A stretch of DNA of 64,000 bases from Verrucomicrobiota bacterium (GCA_016222805.1 JACRQG010000024.1:66099-130098), one strand, 5' to 3'; positions 1 through 10,500 are shown, counted from the first letter of the stretch. A program made the numbers and translations. The notes: generated by a model from the sequence alone, not told the origin.

Positions 1-52
1 GGAGGCATCGGGTACATTTTGGCCGTTCGTCTGCCCTGAACCCCTTCGATCC

Positions 53-3000
53 ATGCGCCCTGCCCGGTTGTTTCGCCGCTCCCTCGCCTTCTTCCTGCTC
101 CTCGCCTCGTTGCTGTCCGGATGGCTCTCCTCGGCCCGGGCCCAGCCGGCTACGGGCACCATCGAAGGCCGCGTGTTCAATCCCGCCACCGGCACCTACC
201 TCGAGCGCGTGCAACTCACCGTGGAGGGCACGGCGCTGGAAGCGTTCTCCGATGAAGACGGCAACTATCGGTTGACCGCGGTGCCGGCGGGAACGGCCCG
301 GCTGCGCGCCTTTCGTACCGGCCTGCCGCCGAGTGTCACCTCGGTCGTCGTGCCGGCCGGAGGGAGCGTCACGCACGCGATCCAGATGGGATCCTACGAG
401 AAGGCGGCACCCGGCGACGCCGTGGTGAAGCTCGACAGCTTCGTCGTGTCCTCGCGGAGCATGGACGGGGCCGCGGTGGCGATCCACGAGCAGCGGTTCG
501 CCTCGGAGATGAAGACGGTGGTCGCCGCGGACGAGTTTGGCCAGGTCGCCGAGGCCAACGCCGCGGAGATGATCAAGTTCCTCCCGGGAGTGGCGATCGA
601 GTACGGCGGCGGGAATGCGCGCAACGTGATGATCAACGGGGCGCCGAGCGGCAACGTACCCGTGACCGTGGCGGGTTTCGATCTTGCGAGCGCGGGCACC
701 GGCGGCATGGGGCGGGCCGTCGCGCTCGACATGGTGTCGATCAACAACGTTTCCCGCGTCGAGGTGGTGCAGTCAGCGACGCCGGACTCGCCGGGCAACG
801 CCCTTTCCGGCTCGGTGAACATGGTCCCGCGGAGCGCCTTCGAGCGGGGCCGGGCGGAGATGCAGGGCAGCGTTTTCCTGATGATGCGCGACAGTGAGCG
901 GGACATTCGCAAGACCCCGGGGCCCACCCACGAAGCCCGGCGCAAGGTCAACCCTGGTTTCGATTTCGCCTACACCGTCCCCGTGAACAAGCGGTTCGGA
1001 TTCACGATCTCGGCCAACCACGCGAAGCAATACTCGCCGCAGGATTGGGTCGAGTTGACCTGGCGCGGGACGACCGGGGCGATCGACGCCAATTACGCCC
1101 CGACCACGCCGGACAAGCCGTACCTCACCAACTTCTCCTTCCGCGACGACACCAAGGAGACCGGCCGCACCTCGCTGGGCGCGAGCGCGGATTTCAAGTT
1201 GGGGCACTACGATCGCGTGTCGGTGGCGTTTCAGACCACGCAGAACTACGTCGATTTCTTCGCGCGCCAGTTCAACTTCAACATCCAGCGCGCGACAACC
1301 GGTGAGTTCGGCCCGACGTTCACCCACGGCAACACCGGCGCCACGGGCACCGCCTCCTTCGGGAACATCCAGGTCACCAACAACGCCATCAACCGGACGA
1401 ACCGCACCGCGATGCCGACGTTCACGTGGCGGCACGAGGGACCGACCTGGCGGTTCGAGGGCGGCGTGGGCTATTCGCGGGCGACCAACCGGGATCGCGA
1501 CACCGACTTCGGATTCTTCCAGGGTGCCACCGCGACCCGCGGGCGGCTGCGGATCAACTTCGACAACATCAATTACCTCCGGCCCGGCGAAATCACGGTG
1601 CGTGACGACAACACCGGCGCCCTGCTCGATCCGTACCGCCTCGACAACAAGGCCCTGACCAGCGCCGCGTCCAATCCGCGCGACTGGAGCGACGTCCGCC
1701 GCAGTGCGTTCCTGAATGGCAGCCGCGAATTCGCCGGGCGGGTGCCGGTCGTGCTCAAGGCGGGTGTGGACGTGCGGGTGGCCGAGCGCGACGCGCGGGG
1801 CGGCACGATCAACTACACCTACGTGGGACCGGACGGCGTCCCGGCGCCGACGCCCAACACGCCCGTGGGCAACGACAACAGCGCCGGGCCCTTCCTCGAT
1901 GCCGAGTTTTCCACGCGCACGCCGGCCTTCGGATTCCCGAAAGTCGATTGGCTGAGCGCCGCGAAGATCTACCGCGCCTACGCCGCCACGCCCGGCCAGT
2001 TCACGACCAACGCCGTCGACACCTACAACAACTTTACCAACACCTCCAAGCACGCCGAGGAGCGCATCTCCTCCGCCTACCTGCGAGGGGATGTGTCGTG
2101 GCTCGAGCGGCGGCTGAAGATCACCACGGGGGTCCGCGCCGAGCAGACCAACATCGACGCCGAGGGGCCGCTCAACGATCCCACCGGCAACAACCAGAAG
2201 AACGCCAGCGGACGGCCGATCCCCAACACGACCCTGTTCCCGACGGGCTCGCTCGACGCGCGCAAACTCATCCTGCGGGATCGCGGCCTCCGGACCGAGA
2301 AGGAGTACCTGCGGTGGTTCCCGAGCCTCAACGCCAACTACGCTGTACGGGAAAACCTGATCCTGCGCGGCGCCTACTACTGGTCGATCGGACGCCCGGA
2401 CTTCAACCAGTATGCCAGCGGCGTGACGCTGCCGGATCTTACCGTCACGCCCGATCCCAACACCGCGACCGGCCGCATCACGGTCAACAACGTGGGCATC
2501 AAGCCGTGGAAGGCGGAGACAATCAAGGTGCGCGCCGAGTACTATTTCGAACGCGTCGGCCAGGTTTCGATCGGGGCGTTTCGTCGCAGCTACACGAGCT
2601 TCTGGCAGACCCAGCGCCTGGTCCCGACGCCGGAGTTCCTCGAGAACTACGGCATCGATCCCGCCACCTACGGCGGGTACGAGTTCTTCACCCAGGCCAA
2701 CCAGCCGGGCACCTACACCCTGAACGGGACGGAGTTCGATTACCGGCAGGCGCTCACCTTCCTTCCGCCGTGGGCGCGCGGGGTGCAGGTCTTCGCCAAC
2801 GCCTCATTGATTCACGAGTCCGGGGCAGTGCTGGGCAGTTCGGCCTTCGCCGGCTTTGTCCCGAAGATCTTCAACTGGGGTGTGAGCCTGACGCGGCCGA
2901 AGTTCAACGTGCGCGTGCATTGGAACTATCGCGGCCGGCAGCGCCTCAACGCGATCACCAACGCCGGCACGGAGCCCGGCGCCTACCGCTACGCCACGGA

Positions 3001-3193
3001 GCGCCTCTACGTGGACGTGCTCGGAGAGTACAAACTCGGCCGGCGCCTTGCGTTGTTCATGAACCTCCGCAATCTCAATGACGCGACCGAGGATTTCGAG
3101 TCCTACGGACCGAACACGCCCGGCTACGCCCGCCTGCGCAATGTCACCGACTTCCACTCGCTCTGGACCTTCGGCGTGAAGGGCAGCTACTGA
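53..3193 (+). CDS. TonB-dependent outer-membrane receptor with carboxypeptidase-regulatory-like N-domain
   Basis: Outer-membrane, TonB-energised importer; the substrate cannot be read from sequence. Residues 1-30 are a signal peptide ending in ARA. A carboxypeptidase-regulatory-like beta-sandwich follows (about 34-115, opening GTIEGRVFNPATG). The plug (about 140-265) contains FLPGVAIEYGG and a VEVVQSATPDSPGNALSGS segment, and the rest is a 22-strand-type barrel ending in an aromatic residue. The 1,046-residue length is normal for large receptors of this type. The stretch VKLDSFVVSS after the sandwich is typical of Opitutaceae receptors. A secreted VCBS protein follows on the same strand after a 604-bp gap, so a shared operon is not assured. 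No regulator is fused. Confidence 0.93.
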   Translation: MRPARLFRRSLAFFLLLASLLSGWLSSARAQPATGTIEGRVFNPATGTYLERVQLTVEGTALEAFSDEDGNYRLTAVPAGTARLRAFRTGLPPSVTSVVVPAGGSVTHAIQMGSYEKAAPGDAVVKLDSFVVSSRSMDGAAVAIHEQRFASEMKTVVAADEFGQVAEANAAEMIKFLPGVAIEYGGGNARNVMINGAPSGNVPVTVAGFDLASAGTGGMGRAVALDMVSINNVSRVEVVQSATPDSPGNALSGSVNMVPRSAFERGRAEMQGSVFLMMRDSERDIRKTPGPTHEARRKVNPGFDFAYTVPVNKRFGFTISANHAKQYSPQDWVELTWRGTTGAIDANYAPTTPDKPYLTNFSFRDDTKETGRTSLGASADFKLGHYDRVSVAFQTTQNYVDFFARQFNFNIQRATTGEFGPTFTHGNTGATGTASFGNIQVTNNAINRTNRTAMPTFTWRHEGPTWRFEGGVGYSRATNRDRDTDFGFFQGATATRGRLRINFDNINYLRPGEITVRDDNTGALLDPYRLDNKALTSAASNPRDWSDVRRSAFLNGSREFAGRVPVVLKAGVDVRVAERDARGGTINYTYVGPDGVPAPTPNTPVGNDNSAGPFLDAEFSTRTPAFGFPKVDWLSAAKIYRAYAATPGQFTTNAVDTYNNFTNTSKHAEERISSAYLRGDVSWLERRLKITTGVRAEQTNIDAEGPLNDPTGNNQKNASGRPIPNTTLFPTGSLDARKLILRDRGLRTEKEYLRWFPSLNANYAVRENLILRGAYYWSIGRPDFNQYASGVTLPDLTVTPDPNTATGRITVNNVGIKPWKAETIKVRAEYYFERVGQVSIGAFRRSYTSFWQTQRLVPTPEFLENYGIDPATYGGYEFFTQANQPGTYTLNGTEFDYRQALTFLPPWARGVQVFANASLIHESGAVLGSSAFAGFVPKIFNWGVSLTRPKFNVRVHWNYRGRQRLNAITNAGTEPGAYRYATERLYVDVLGEYKLGRRLALFMNLRNLNDATEDFESYGPNTPGYARLRNVTDFHSLWTFGVKGSY

Positions 3194-3307
3194 GGCTGCC
3201 TTGGTAGGTCAGTGTAGGCGGGGCGAACTCGACCCGCACCCATCGTCTCAGCGCCGACAACGCGCGGTTCGACACCGCGAGCAAACGCGAAACAGGGACA
3301 AGATAAA

Positions 3308-3328
3308 GCCGGCCTCGCTGAGGCCGGC
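3308..3328. repeat. REP-like hairpin GCCGGCCTC-GNT-GAGGCCGGC, copy 1
   Basis: Perfect 9-bp stem with a GCT loop. Two more copies lie at 16454-16474 (GTT loop, one terminal mismatch) and 37008-37028 (GGT loop), all between genes. The conserved stem with a changing loop indicates a dispersed intergenic repeat. Apart from this hairpin and a possible small minus-strand gene, I see nothing in the 604 bp between the receptor and the VCBS gene. Confidence 0.6.
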
Positions 3329-3371
3329 CCGGAGCATGAGATCGAACCTGCCATCCAAGGGCGGCGCCCGC

Positions 3372-3563
3372 TCACAGCAGCCGGCGGGAGATGAGTTGAT
3401 CCCAGAACTCCACCAACTCCACCTCTTCGTCCGGATGCCGGTGCACCGCGTGGAAGAAGTGAGGCTCGAGATGGCCAGGGATGTCACGTCCTTGCGCAGC
3501 CGCGGCTTCGGCCAGCGCCTGCATTTCCTGACGAAATCGATGCCACTCTCCGTCTGTCATCAT
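3372..3563 (-). CDS. possible small protein, 63 residues, function unknown
   Basis: A short acidic/aromatic reading frame that starts MMTDGEWHRFRQEMQALAEA and ends WDQLISRRLL. It contains HFFHAVHRHPDEEVELVEFW. Composition looks protein-like rather than like a GC-rich antisense shadow. The frame is open further upstream, to about 3776, without a good start, and an AT-rich stretch at 3630-3660 could be its promoter. The start shown is therefore the first ATG that fits and may be too short. No family is recognised. It lies opposite in strand to both neighbours, in otherwise empty DNA. Confidence 0.35.
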   Translation of the reverse strand: MMTDGEWHRFRQEMQALAEAAAAQGRDIPGHLEPHFFHAVHRHPDEEVELVEFWDQLISRRLL

Positions 3564-3797
3564 CGTTGCGGGAAGCCAGACGCGAAAAGGAATGGAAAGT
3601 TTTGCCCTGACGATGGTGTCAGGATCGTAAGTAGCTAAAAAATAGGATATAAGGGAACATTTTCGCGTCCGAGGCTCGCTCGGCGGGTTGCGACGACTGC
3701 GATCGCGGGACCGCACTCGCGCGGTGCAGACGCGGGTGCCGTGGGGATCACCCACCGGTGGCTTGACCACCGGCACCTGGCGCGAACAGGTTCCGGC

Positions 3798-5783
3798 ATG
3801 ACCCCGAAAGCCCTACCCCTCGTGGTCGCCGGCCTGCTTGCCCACAGCCTCTGCGCCGCCGACCGCACCCTGCACACCTTCAAGAAACAGCACCTCGAAC
3901 AATATTACTGGAGCGAGGGCGCGATGCTCGGCGACCTCAACCGGGACGGAAAACCAGACGCGATCTACGGGCCCTACTGGTGGGAGGGCCCGGACTTCAC
4001 GCGGCGGCATGAGATCTACCCGCCGGCGCGCACCACGACAGTGAAGGAGGCGGACGGCACCGAGCGGACCTTTCCCGGTTACGAAGGCGGTTTCGGAAAG
4101 AAGAACGCGTACTCGACGGACAACTTCTTCGCGTTCGTCCACGACTTCAACGGCGACGGTTGGAACGATGTGCTCACCTACGGGCTGCCGCATACGCCGG
4201 CCTACCTGTACCTGAATCCGGCCGGTCGCGAGCAGCACTGGGAGCGGCATCAGGTGCTCGACGAGGTCGACAACGAGTCCCCGACCTTTGCCGACCTGAA
4301 CGGCGACGGGAAACCCGAGATCCTCTGCGTGAACGGGGGCAACTTCGGATATGCCTCGCCCGACTGGTCCAACCCCGGCGCGAAGTGGAAATTCACGCCG
4401 ATTTCAGCCGGCGGAAACTGGCAGCGCTACACGCATGGGCTGGGGGTGGGCGACATCAACGGCGACGGCCGGCTCGACGTTTTGTTCAAGGACGGCTGGT
4501 TCGAGCAGCCGGCCTCACTGGCGGGCAACCCCGCCTGGAAGCTGCACAAGGTCTTCTTCGCCCCGGCGAGCGCGCAGATGTACGCCTACGATGTGAACGG
4601 CGACGGCCGCGCGGACGTGATCACGGCGCTCGCCGCCCATGGCTTCGGCTTCGCGTGGTACGAGCAATTGGCGGAGAAGGACGCGGAAGGATCGCCGCAG
4701 TTCAAACCGTACATCTTCATGAACCGCGAACCGGCCGAAAACCGATACGGGGTGGTGTTTTCCGAGATTCACGCGGTGGAGCTCGTCGACGTCGACGGCG
4801 ACGGGTTGAAGGACATCGTGACCGGCAAGTGCTTCTGGGCGCACGGTCCGACCGGCGCGCCGGAGGCCAACGCCCCGGCCGTGTTGTACTGGTTCCGGCT
4901 GGAGCGAGGACCGGGCGGCAAGGTCGATTGGGTGCCGCACCTCATCGACGACAACTCGGGCGTGGGCCGCCAGGTCGGTCTTGGCGACGTCAATGGTGAC
5001 GGCTGGCCCGACCTCATCATCGGCAACAAGAAGGGTGCCTTCGTCTTCACCAACCAGGCCCAGGCCGTGCCGACAGCGGAGTGGCAGAAGGCGCAGCCCA
5101 AGGTGCTTTTCCCCGATGCCGGCAAGAACGCCCTGACCGCGAAGGATGTGGTTGTGCACACCCAGCGCGCGGCCGACGTCGCGAAGGCGAAAGCGGCGGC
5201 GGTCGACAACCCGCCCTTGCCGGGCGGAGGCCTCCTGCCCCGCGGGGCAGATGGCCGGCCCTTGAACACCGATTTCGAAGCCGGCGACTTGCGCGACTGG
5301 ACGGCCAGCGGGAGTGCCTTCGCGCGCCAGCCCGTGCTCGGTGACACCGTCCTCGCCCGCCGCGGGCCGATGAAGAGCGCCCACATCGGGAAGCACTGGA
5401 TCGGTACGTTTGAAAACGGGCTCGGCGACGGCGCCACGGGCACGCTGACGAGCAAGCCCTTCCGGGTGACCCACCCCTGGGCGGCCTTTGTCTTCGCCGC
5501 GGGATCCTTTGAAACCACGCGGGTCGAGTTGGTGGACGCCGCCGGCGGCCAGGTCCTCGCCAAGCTCTCCGGCGTGGATGCGCGCCGGCTCGCGAGCGGG
5601 CTGAAGAACACCGAGACGATGACCCCCGTGGTGATCGACCTGCAGGCCTGGCAGGGCCGGGAAATCAAACTGCGCCTGGTCGATGAACAGCCCGGAGAGG
5701 CCTGGGGGCACCTGAATTTCGACGATTTCCGGTTCTATGCGCAGAGGCCCGTCCTGCCCGGGGCGATTGAGATCAAGCGATAG
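3798..5783 (+). CDS. secreted FG-GAP/VCBS-repeat protein with C-terminal beta-sandwich
   Basis: Probably a periplasmic or extracellular binding protein; no catalytic site is evident. The start is the ATG before a clean signal peptide (MTPKALPLVVAGLLAHSLCAA), not an open-frame Met 19 codons upstream. At least seven calcium-binding-type repeats of the form D-x-N/D-x-D-G-x-x-D occur, for example GDLNRDGKPD, HDFNGDGWND, GDINGDGRLD, VDVDGDGLKD and GDVNGDGWPD, as in FG-GAP/VCBS beta-propellers. From about residue 480 a second domain begins (DFEAGDLRDWTASGSAF). It resembles the jelly-roll appended to some secreted glycoside hydrolases, but no hydrolase motif is present. Total 661 residues. The TonB receptor upstream suggests a role in polymer capture, which is inference. 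Confidence 0.85.
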   Translation: MTPKALPLVVAGLLAHSLCAADRTLHTFKKQHLEQYYWSEGAMLGDLNRDGKPDAIYGPYWWEGPDFTRRHEIYPPARTTTVKEADGTERTFPGYEGGFGKKNAYSTDNFFAFVHDFNGDGWNDVLTYGLPHTPAYLYLNPAGREQHWERHQVLDEVDNESPTFADLNGDGKPEILCVNGGNFGYASPDWSNPGAKWKFTPISAGGNWQRYTHGLGVGDINGDGRLDVLFKDGWFEQPASLAGNPAWKLHKVFFAPASAQMYAYDVNGDGRADVITALAAHGFGFAWYEQLAEKDAEGSPQFKPYIFMNREPAENRYGVVFSEIHAVELVDVDGDGLKDIVTGKCFWAHGPTGAPEANAPAVLYWFRLERGPGGKVDWVPHLIDDNSGVGRQVGLGDVNGDGWPDLIIGNKKGAFVFTNQAQAVPTAEWQKAQPKVLFPDAGKNALTAKDVVVHTQRAADVAKAKAAAVDNPPLPGGGLLPRGADGRPLNTDFEAGDLRDWTASGSAFARQPVLGDTVLARRGPMKSAHIGKHWIGTFENGLGDGATGTLTSKPFRVTHPWAAFVFAAGSFETTRVELVDAAGGQVLAKLSGVDARRLASGLKNTETMTPVVIDLQAWQGREIKLRLVDEQPGEAWGHLNFDDFRFYAQRPVLPGAIEIKR

Positions 5784-5871
5784 GCGGCGTTTGCCATGTA
5801 GGGGTTTCGGCCTGCCTTGAGGCAGCCGCGCCAAGCTGAAGTGACAGCAAAGGCGGGCCGGCGGCCAAGTC

Positions 5872-5895
5872 GCCGCGGTGCTCGCGCACCGCGGC
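5872..5895. terminator. strong GC hairpin after the VCBS gene
   Basis: GCCGCGGTGC and GCACCGCGGC form a perfect 10-bp stem around a TCGC loop, followed only by a weak GTTTCG tract. It lies about 90 bp after the VCBS stop codon and about 85 bp before the sigma factor, so it plausibly separates the two transcripts. Confidence 0.5.
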
Positions 5896-5980
5896 GTTTC
5901 GAGTGAAACCGCGCGAGCCATGGCTAGCGCTCATGCGCCGTCCTTGCCAAGCGGGCCGTCGCGATCCTACCTCGTGACCC

Positions 5981-6523
5981 ATGCCGCCTCCCGATCCCGA
6001 GACCAACCGCTGGTTCGCGGAGCACCTGCTGCCCCACGAACCCATGCTGCGGGCTTGGCTGGCCAGAGGGTTCGGGCCGCGGCTCGCGATCGACGATGTG
6101 GTGCAGGAGGCGTTCCTGCGGGTGCTGCAGGCCCGGGATACGGGGGAACTCCAGGCGCCCAAGGCGTTTCTCTTCGCCACGGCCCGCAACCTCGCGGTCG
6201 ACCAGCTTCGCCGGCACGCGGTCTCCCGCACGGATTCCTTAGTGGAGACCGACCTCTCAGACGTCTTGGATGACCATGCCAGCATTCCCGAGTCCGTCGC
6301 CCGCAGCCAGGAGGTCGCGCTCTTGACCGAGGCCGTCCAGACCCTGCCCGATCGCTGCCGCCAGGTGATGACCCTGCGGCTGGTATACGGGCTGTCTCAG
6401 CGGGTGATTGGCGAGAAGCTCGGCATCTCCGACCGCACGGTGGCCGCCCAACTCGCCATCGGGACCAAGAAGTGCTCGGACTATCTGTTGCGCCGGCTGG
6501 CGGTCAGGAGGCTAGTCCCGTGA
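5981..6523 (+). CDS. ECF-type RNA polymerase sigma-70 factor (FecI-like)
   Basis: Extracytoplasmic-function sigma factor that would direct RNA polymerase to the downstream receptor. Region 2 spans about residues 10-80 (IDDVVQEAFLRVLQA; FLFATARNLAVDQLRRH). Region 4, about 105-165, carries a helix-turn-helix (LPDRCRQVMTLRLVYGLSQ; LGISDRTVAAQL). The 180-residue length is standard. Its stop overlaps the GTG start of the FecR-like gene by 4 bp, and an STN-type TonB receptor follows. That is the gene order of FecI-FecR-FecA cell-surface signalling systems. Confidence 0.93.
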   Translation: MPPPDPETNRWFAEHLLPHEPMLRAWLARGFGPRLAIDDVVQEAFLRVLQARDTGELQAPKAFLFATARNLAVDQLRRHAVSRTDSLVETDLSDVLDDHASIPESVARSQEVALLTEAVQTLPDRCRQVMTLRLVYGLSQRVIGEKLGISDRTVAAQLAIGTKKCSDYLLRRLAVRRLVP

Positions 6524-7554
6524 GACGCCCCGAACCACCTTCCCCTGCGGCCGAGGCCCGCTCGCAAGCCGCCGCCGACTGGCTGGTGCGGCGCGACCGC
6601 GGCCTGACGGGCGCCGAACAGGACGAATTCCTGCAGTGGCTCGCCGCCGACCCGCGCCATGGCGAATGGCTGGCATTGCATCGAGGGACGGTCGCGGATT
6701 TTTCGGCTTTGGCTGACTGGCGCCCTGAGCACAGCGAGGAACCCAATCCGGATCTCCTGGCCCCGGCGCCCCGCCGCAGCCCGTGGATCCGGTTCGGCGT
6801 GCTGGCGGCCGCGGCGGCCGTGGTTCTGGCGGTGTTCTGGGCGCACTCCACCTCTGCGCCGGAAACGGCCGGGACCCGGCAGACGGACTCCGAGTTGAAG
6901 CGTCGCATTCTCGAGGATGGTTCGACGGTGGAACTCAATCGCGGCGCGGTGGTGACGATCTCCTTCTCCGCCGGGGAGCGGCGGGCCACGCTGGTCAGCG
7001 GCGAGGCCCTGTTCGCAATCGCCAAGGATCCGCGGCGTCCGTTTGTCGTGCGGGCCGGCGGCGTCGATGTGCGCGCCGTCGGTACGGCCTTCAGTGTGCG
7101 GCTCGATTCGGGGGCGGTGGAGGTACTGGTCACCGAGGGGAGGGTGGCGGTCGCTGGGCCGGCAGAGTTGGCGGCCCCGGCGACGGTGGCGGCACCGCCC
7201 GAGGCGCCCGCTCCCACGCTGGTCGACGCTGGGCATCGCGCCACGCTTAACCTAGCCGCGGGCACCCCGCCCGAAGTTGTCCCGGTTTCGCCCCAGGCCA
7301 TTGCCCGGCAGCTCAATTGGCAACCGCAGTTGCTCGACTTCTCGTCCGCGCCGCTGGCGGTAGCGGTGGCCGAGTTCAACCGTCGCAACCGCGTGCAGTT
7401 CGTGCTGGCCGACGCGGACCTTGCGGACCTGCCCATAGTCGCCTCGGTTCGTTCGGACAACGTGGAGGGCTTCGCGCGGTTTCTCGCGGCGGCGCCGGGC
7501 CTGAAGATTGAGCGACGAGGGGCGGCCGAAATCGTGGTCCGCCGGAAGCGGTAG
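6520..7554 (+). CDS. FecR-family anti-sigma regulator
   Basis: Inner-membrane sigma regulator that would relay the state of the TonB receptor to the ECF sigma factor. The start is GTG at 6520, because AGGAGG lies at the right distance and the codon overlaps the sigma stop as GTGA; an open-frame Met 16 codons earlier lies inside the sigma gene. The cytoplasmic N-domain (AADWLVRRDRGLTGAEQDEF) matches the FecR N-terminal helix bundle. One membrane helix is at about 87-105. The periplasmic FecR domain follows (ILEDGSTVELNRGAVV; GEALFAIAKDP; RAVGTAFSVR). The last 75 residues (LDFSSAPLAVAVAEFNRRN and onward) look like a secretin/TonB short N-terminal fold, so this regulator seems to carry its own STN-like tail. 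Confidence 0.9.
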   Translation: MRRPEPPSPAAEARSQAAADWLVRRDRGLTGAEQDEFLQWLAADPRHGEWLALHRGTVADFSALADWRPEHSEEPNPDLLAPAPRRSPWIRFGVLAAAAAVVLAVFWAHSTSAPETAGTRQTDSELKRRILEDGSTVELNRGAVVTISFSAGERRATLVSGEALFAIAKDPRRPFVVRAGGVDVRAVGTAFSVRLDSGAVEVLVTEGRVAVAGPAELAAPATVAAPPEAPAPTLVDAGHRATLNLAAGTPPEVVPVSPQAIARQLNWQPQLLDFSSAPLAVAVAEFNRRNRVQFVLADADLADLPIVASVRSDNVEGFARFLAAAPGLKIERRGAAEIVVRRKR

Positions 7555-7599
7555 CGGGTCACGCCGCGCCGCCTGCGAGCCGTTGACCCCCGCCGCGCC

Positions 7600-10500
7600 G
7601 TGATTCGGCATCGCCGCGAAATTTCTCTTAGTGAAAGGTCCCTTCTCGGACGTCTAGGGGCGCTTGTCTTCTTGCCCCTCCAGTATTGCCGCACCTGGGT
7701 GCTGCTTGCCGGCTTGTCCGGCAGCCTGGGCGCGGCGACTGGCCCAGGAGAAGTGGCTTTTGATGTTCCGGCCGGCGAGGCGGCGGAAACCCTTAAACTC
7801 GCGGCGAGGCAAGGTGGGCTCGAAATCGCGTTTTTTGCCGAGACCGTGCGCGGCGTGCGCACCCCAGCTCTGCGCGGGAGCTTTGCGCCGCGCGAGGCCC
7901 TCGCGCAGCTGGTGGCTGGAACCGGACTGGAACTCGTCGACGGCGTCGACGGGAGTCCGCTTTCGTTGCGGCGCCAGGACCCGGCGGCGTCCGCCGGCCA
8001 GGCTCCCTCTCCGGGCTCGCCCGATTCCATTTCCCCTGCACCTCGCATGAAGTCACGCAACCCCCTCGCCACCCTGGGCGCCTGGTTCGCCCTGGCGCTC
8101 GCGTCCAGTCCCGCCACCTCCGCCGCCGACGGCTCCGCCCTGATTACCGGTTCCATCGAGGGCCGCGTCTTCAACCCGGCAGTCGGCAGCTACGTGAACA
8201 ACGCGCGCGTCGTCGTCGACGGCACGCGGCTCGAGACGTTCACGGATGAGTTCGGCACGTTTTCGCTGCCGCGGGTGCCGGCGGGACCGGCAACCGTCCG
8301 GGTCTTCTACACCGGCTTTGCCGCCGAAACCCAGGCGGTGCGGGTCGAGGCGGGCCGGCGAGCCGAGGTCAATTTCAACCTTCGTGCCGGCAAGGAACCC
8401 GATACGGTGCTGCTCGATGCCTTCACCGTGGCGGCGACGCGCGACATGGCGGCGTCCGACATTGCCGTGAACGAGCAGCGTTACTTTTCGGGCATCAAGA
8501 ACGTGGTGGCGGCGGACTCCTTCGGGGACATCGCCGAGGGCAATGTCGGCGAGTTCGCCAAGTTCCTTCCCGGGGTGACGCTCAACCGCGATGGTTCTGA
8601 CGGACGCAGCATCGCTCTGGGCGGCGTGCCAGCCTCGGGCACCCCGATCATGGTCGATGGCAACAGCCTGGCGAGCGCCGCCTCTTCGAGCGGCAGCCGG
8701 ACGGTGGAACTGGAGCAGATCTCCATCACCAGCATGTCCCGGGTGGAGATCACCCGGTCGCAGAACCCGGACTCCCCGGCCAATGCGATTGGCGGCTCGG
8801 TGAATCTGGTGAGTCGGAGTGCCTTCGAGCGCGCCAAGCCGCTCTATTCGGTCAAAACCTACCTTTCGTTCAAGGGAGGCGACTTCGAACTCAAGAAGGT
8901 GCCCAGCCCGTTTGCGAACCGCGCCTATCCCTTCGAACCCAACGTCGAGGTGAGCGCCGTCGTGCCGCTGACCCGCAATTTCGGCATCACGGCGAGCGGG
9001 CTGATCACGCGGGCCCTGGCCAATGGGCAGGGATCGTTGATGACCTGGGTGCCGAACGGAGCGGGCCAGTCGGCGAACTTCCCCGCCACCACGATCGACC
9101 AGCCCTATCTGGTGCGCTACCGGCTGCAGGAACGCCCGAAGATCAGTGTGCGCGAGTCGGCGTCCATCGGGGCCGACTGGCGCCTCTCTGACGCGGGCGT
9201 CCTGTCCTTTGGTTTCCAGTACGCGTACTTCAACGCGGAGTTTTGGGTGCGGCAGCTGAACTTCGACGTCGGGCGGGTGGCTTCGTTCGGACCGGATTTC
9301 ACCCAGGGGGCGGCGGGCGCCGGCTTCGCGCAGATCATCTATGATGCCCGGCAGAAGGACGGTACGACCTACATGCCCAGCCTGCGCTACCGGCACAACG
9401 GGCCGATCTGGCAGTGGCAGATCAACACGGCGTATTCCCGCGCGTCGAACCACTATCGCAACGTCGACAAGGGGTACTTCCAGACGAACAACGCCTACTT
9501 CCGCAACCTCACCCTCCGGTTCGAACAGATGAACTTCGATCATCCCGGGGTGGTGTCGGCGAAGGACAGCGCGGGCCGGGACGTGGATCCGTACGCGCTC
9601 GCCAACTATCGGCTCGAGGGCCTGCAGGGCTCCCGCATCGACGGCTACGACATCGTGCGCAGCCTGTCCTTCCACGTGAAGCGCGATTTCCTCGGCCGCC
9701 TGCCGCTCACCGCCAAGGTGGGGATGGATGTGCGTTCACAGCACCGCGATCTCTGGCGCGACACCTACGACACCACCTTCGTCGGCGCGGATCGGACGGC
9801 GCAGTCGGCGGACGACCGTGCCGACCAGTGGTTCGATCCCGTGTATTCGAGCCGCGACCTGTTGTTCGGCACCCGGATGCAGTGGATGGATCCGAGCAAA
9901 ATTGTGGATACTTTCCGGGCCAATCCCGCCTACTTCAACCACACGGAAACCAATGCGGTGAATTACTACCGCAGTGTGGTCAACGGCTCCCAGGTGGTGA
10001 CTGAGACCATCACGGCCCCGTACCTTCGGCTCGACACCAAACTCCTCGACGGACGCGTGCAGTTGACCGGCGGGCTGCGATACGAGCGCACCGACGACGC
10101 CGGCGACGGGCCTCTGGTGGATCCCGTGCGGATCTATCAGCGCAACGCGGCCGGGCAGATTGTTCGCGATGCGGCCGGGCGCCCGGTCGTGGTTGCGGCC
10201 CTGAACACGCTCGCCGGCACCAAGCTCGCCTATCTGGAACGGGCGTCGCACACCGAGAAGAGCTACGGCAACTTCTTCCCCAGCCTCAACGGCACGCTGC
10301 AGATCCGCGACAACCTGCTCGCCCGTGCCTCCTACGCCCGATCGATCAGCCGCCCGGAATTCACCAACATCCTGCCGTCGGCCAGCCTGCCGGATCCCGA
10401 GGGCACCGGTCGCACCATCACGCTCAGCAACCCGGCGCTCAAGCCCTGGACGGCGGACAGCTACGGCGTGGCGCTGGAGTATTATTTCGCCGAGCGCTCG

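Noticed and set aside
773..2053. Long minus-strand open frame of 426 codons inside the first TonB receptor
   Set aside because: It is antisense to a clear receptor, Arg/Gly/Val-rich and without a domain. Such frames are a consequence of high GC content at third codon positions.
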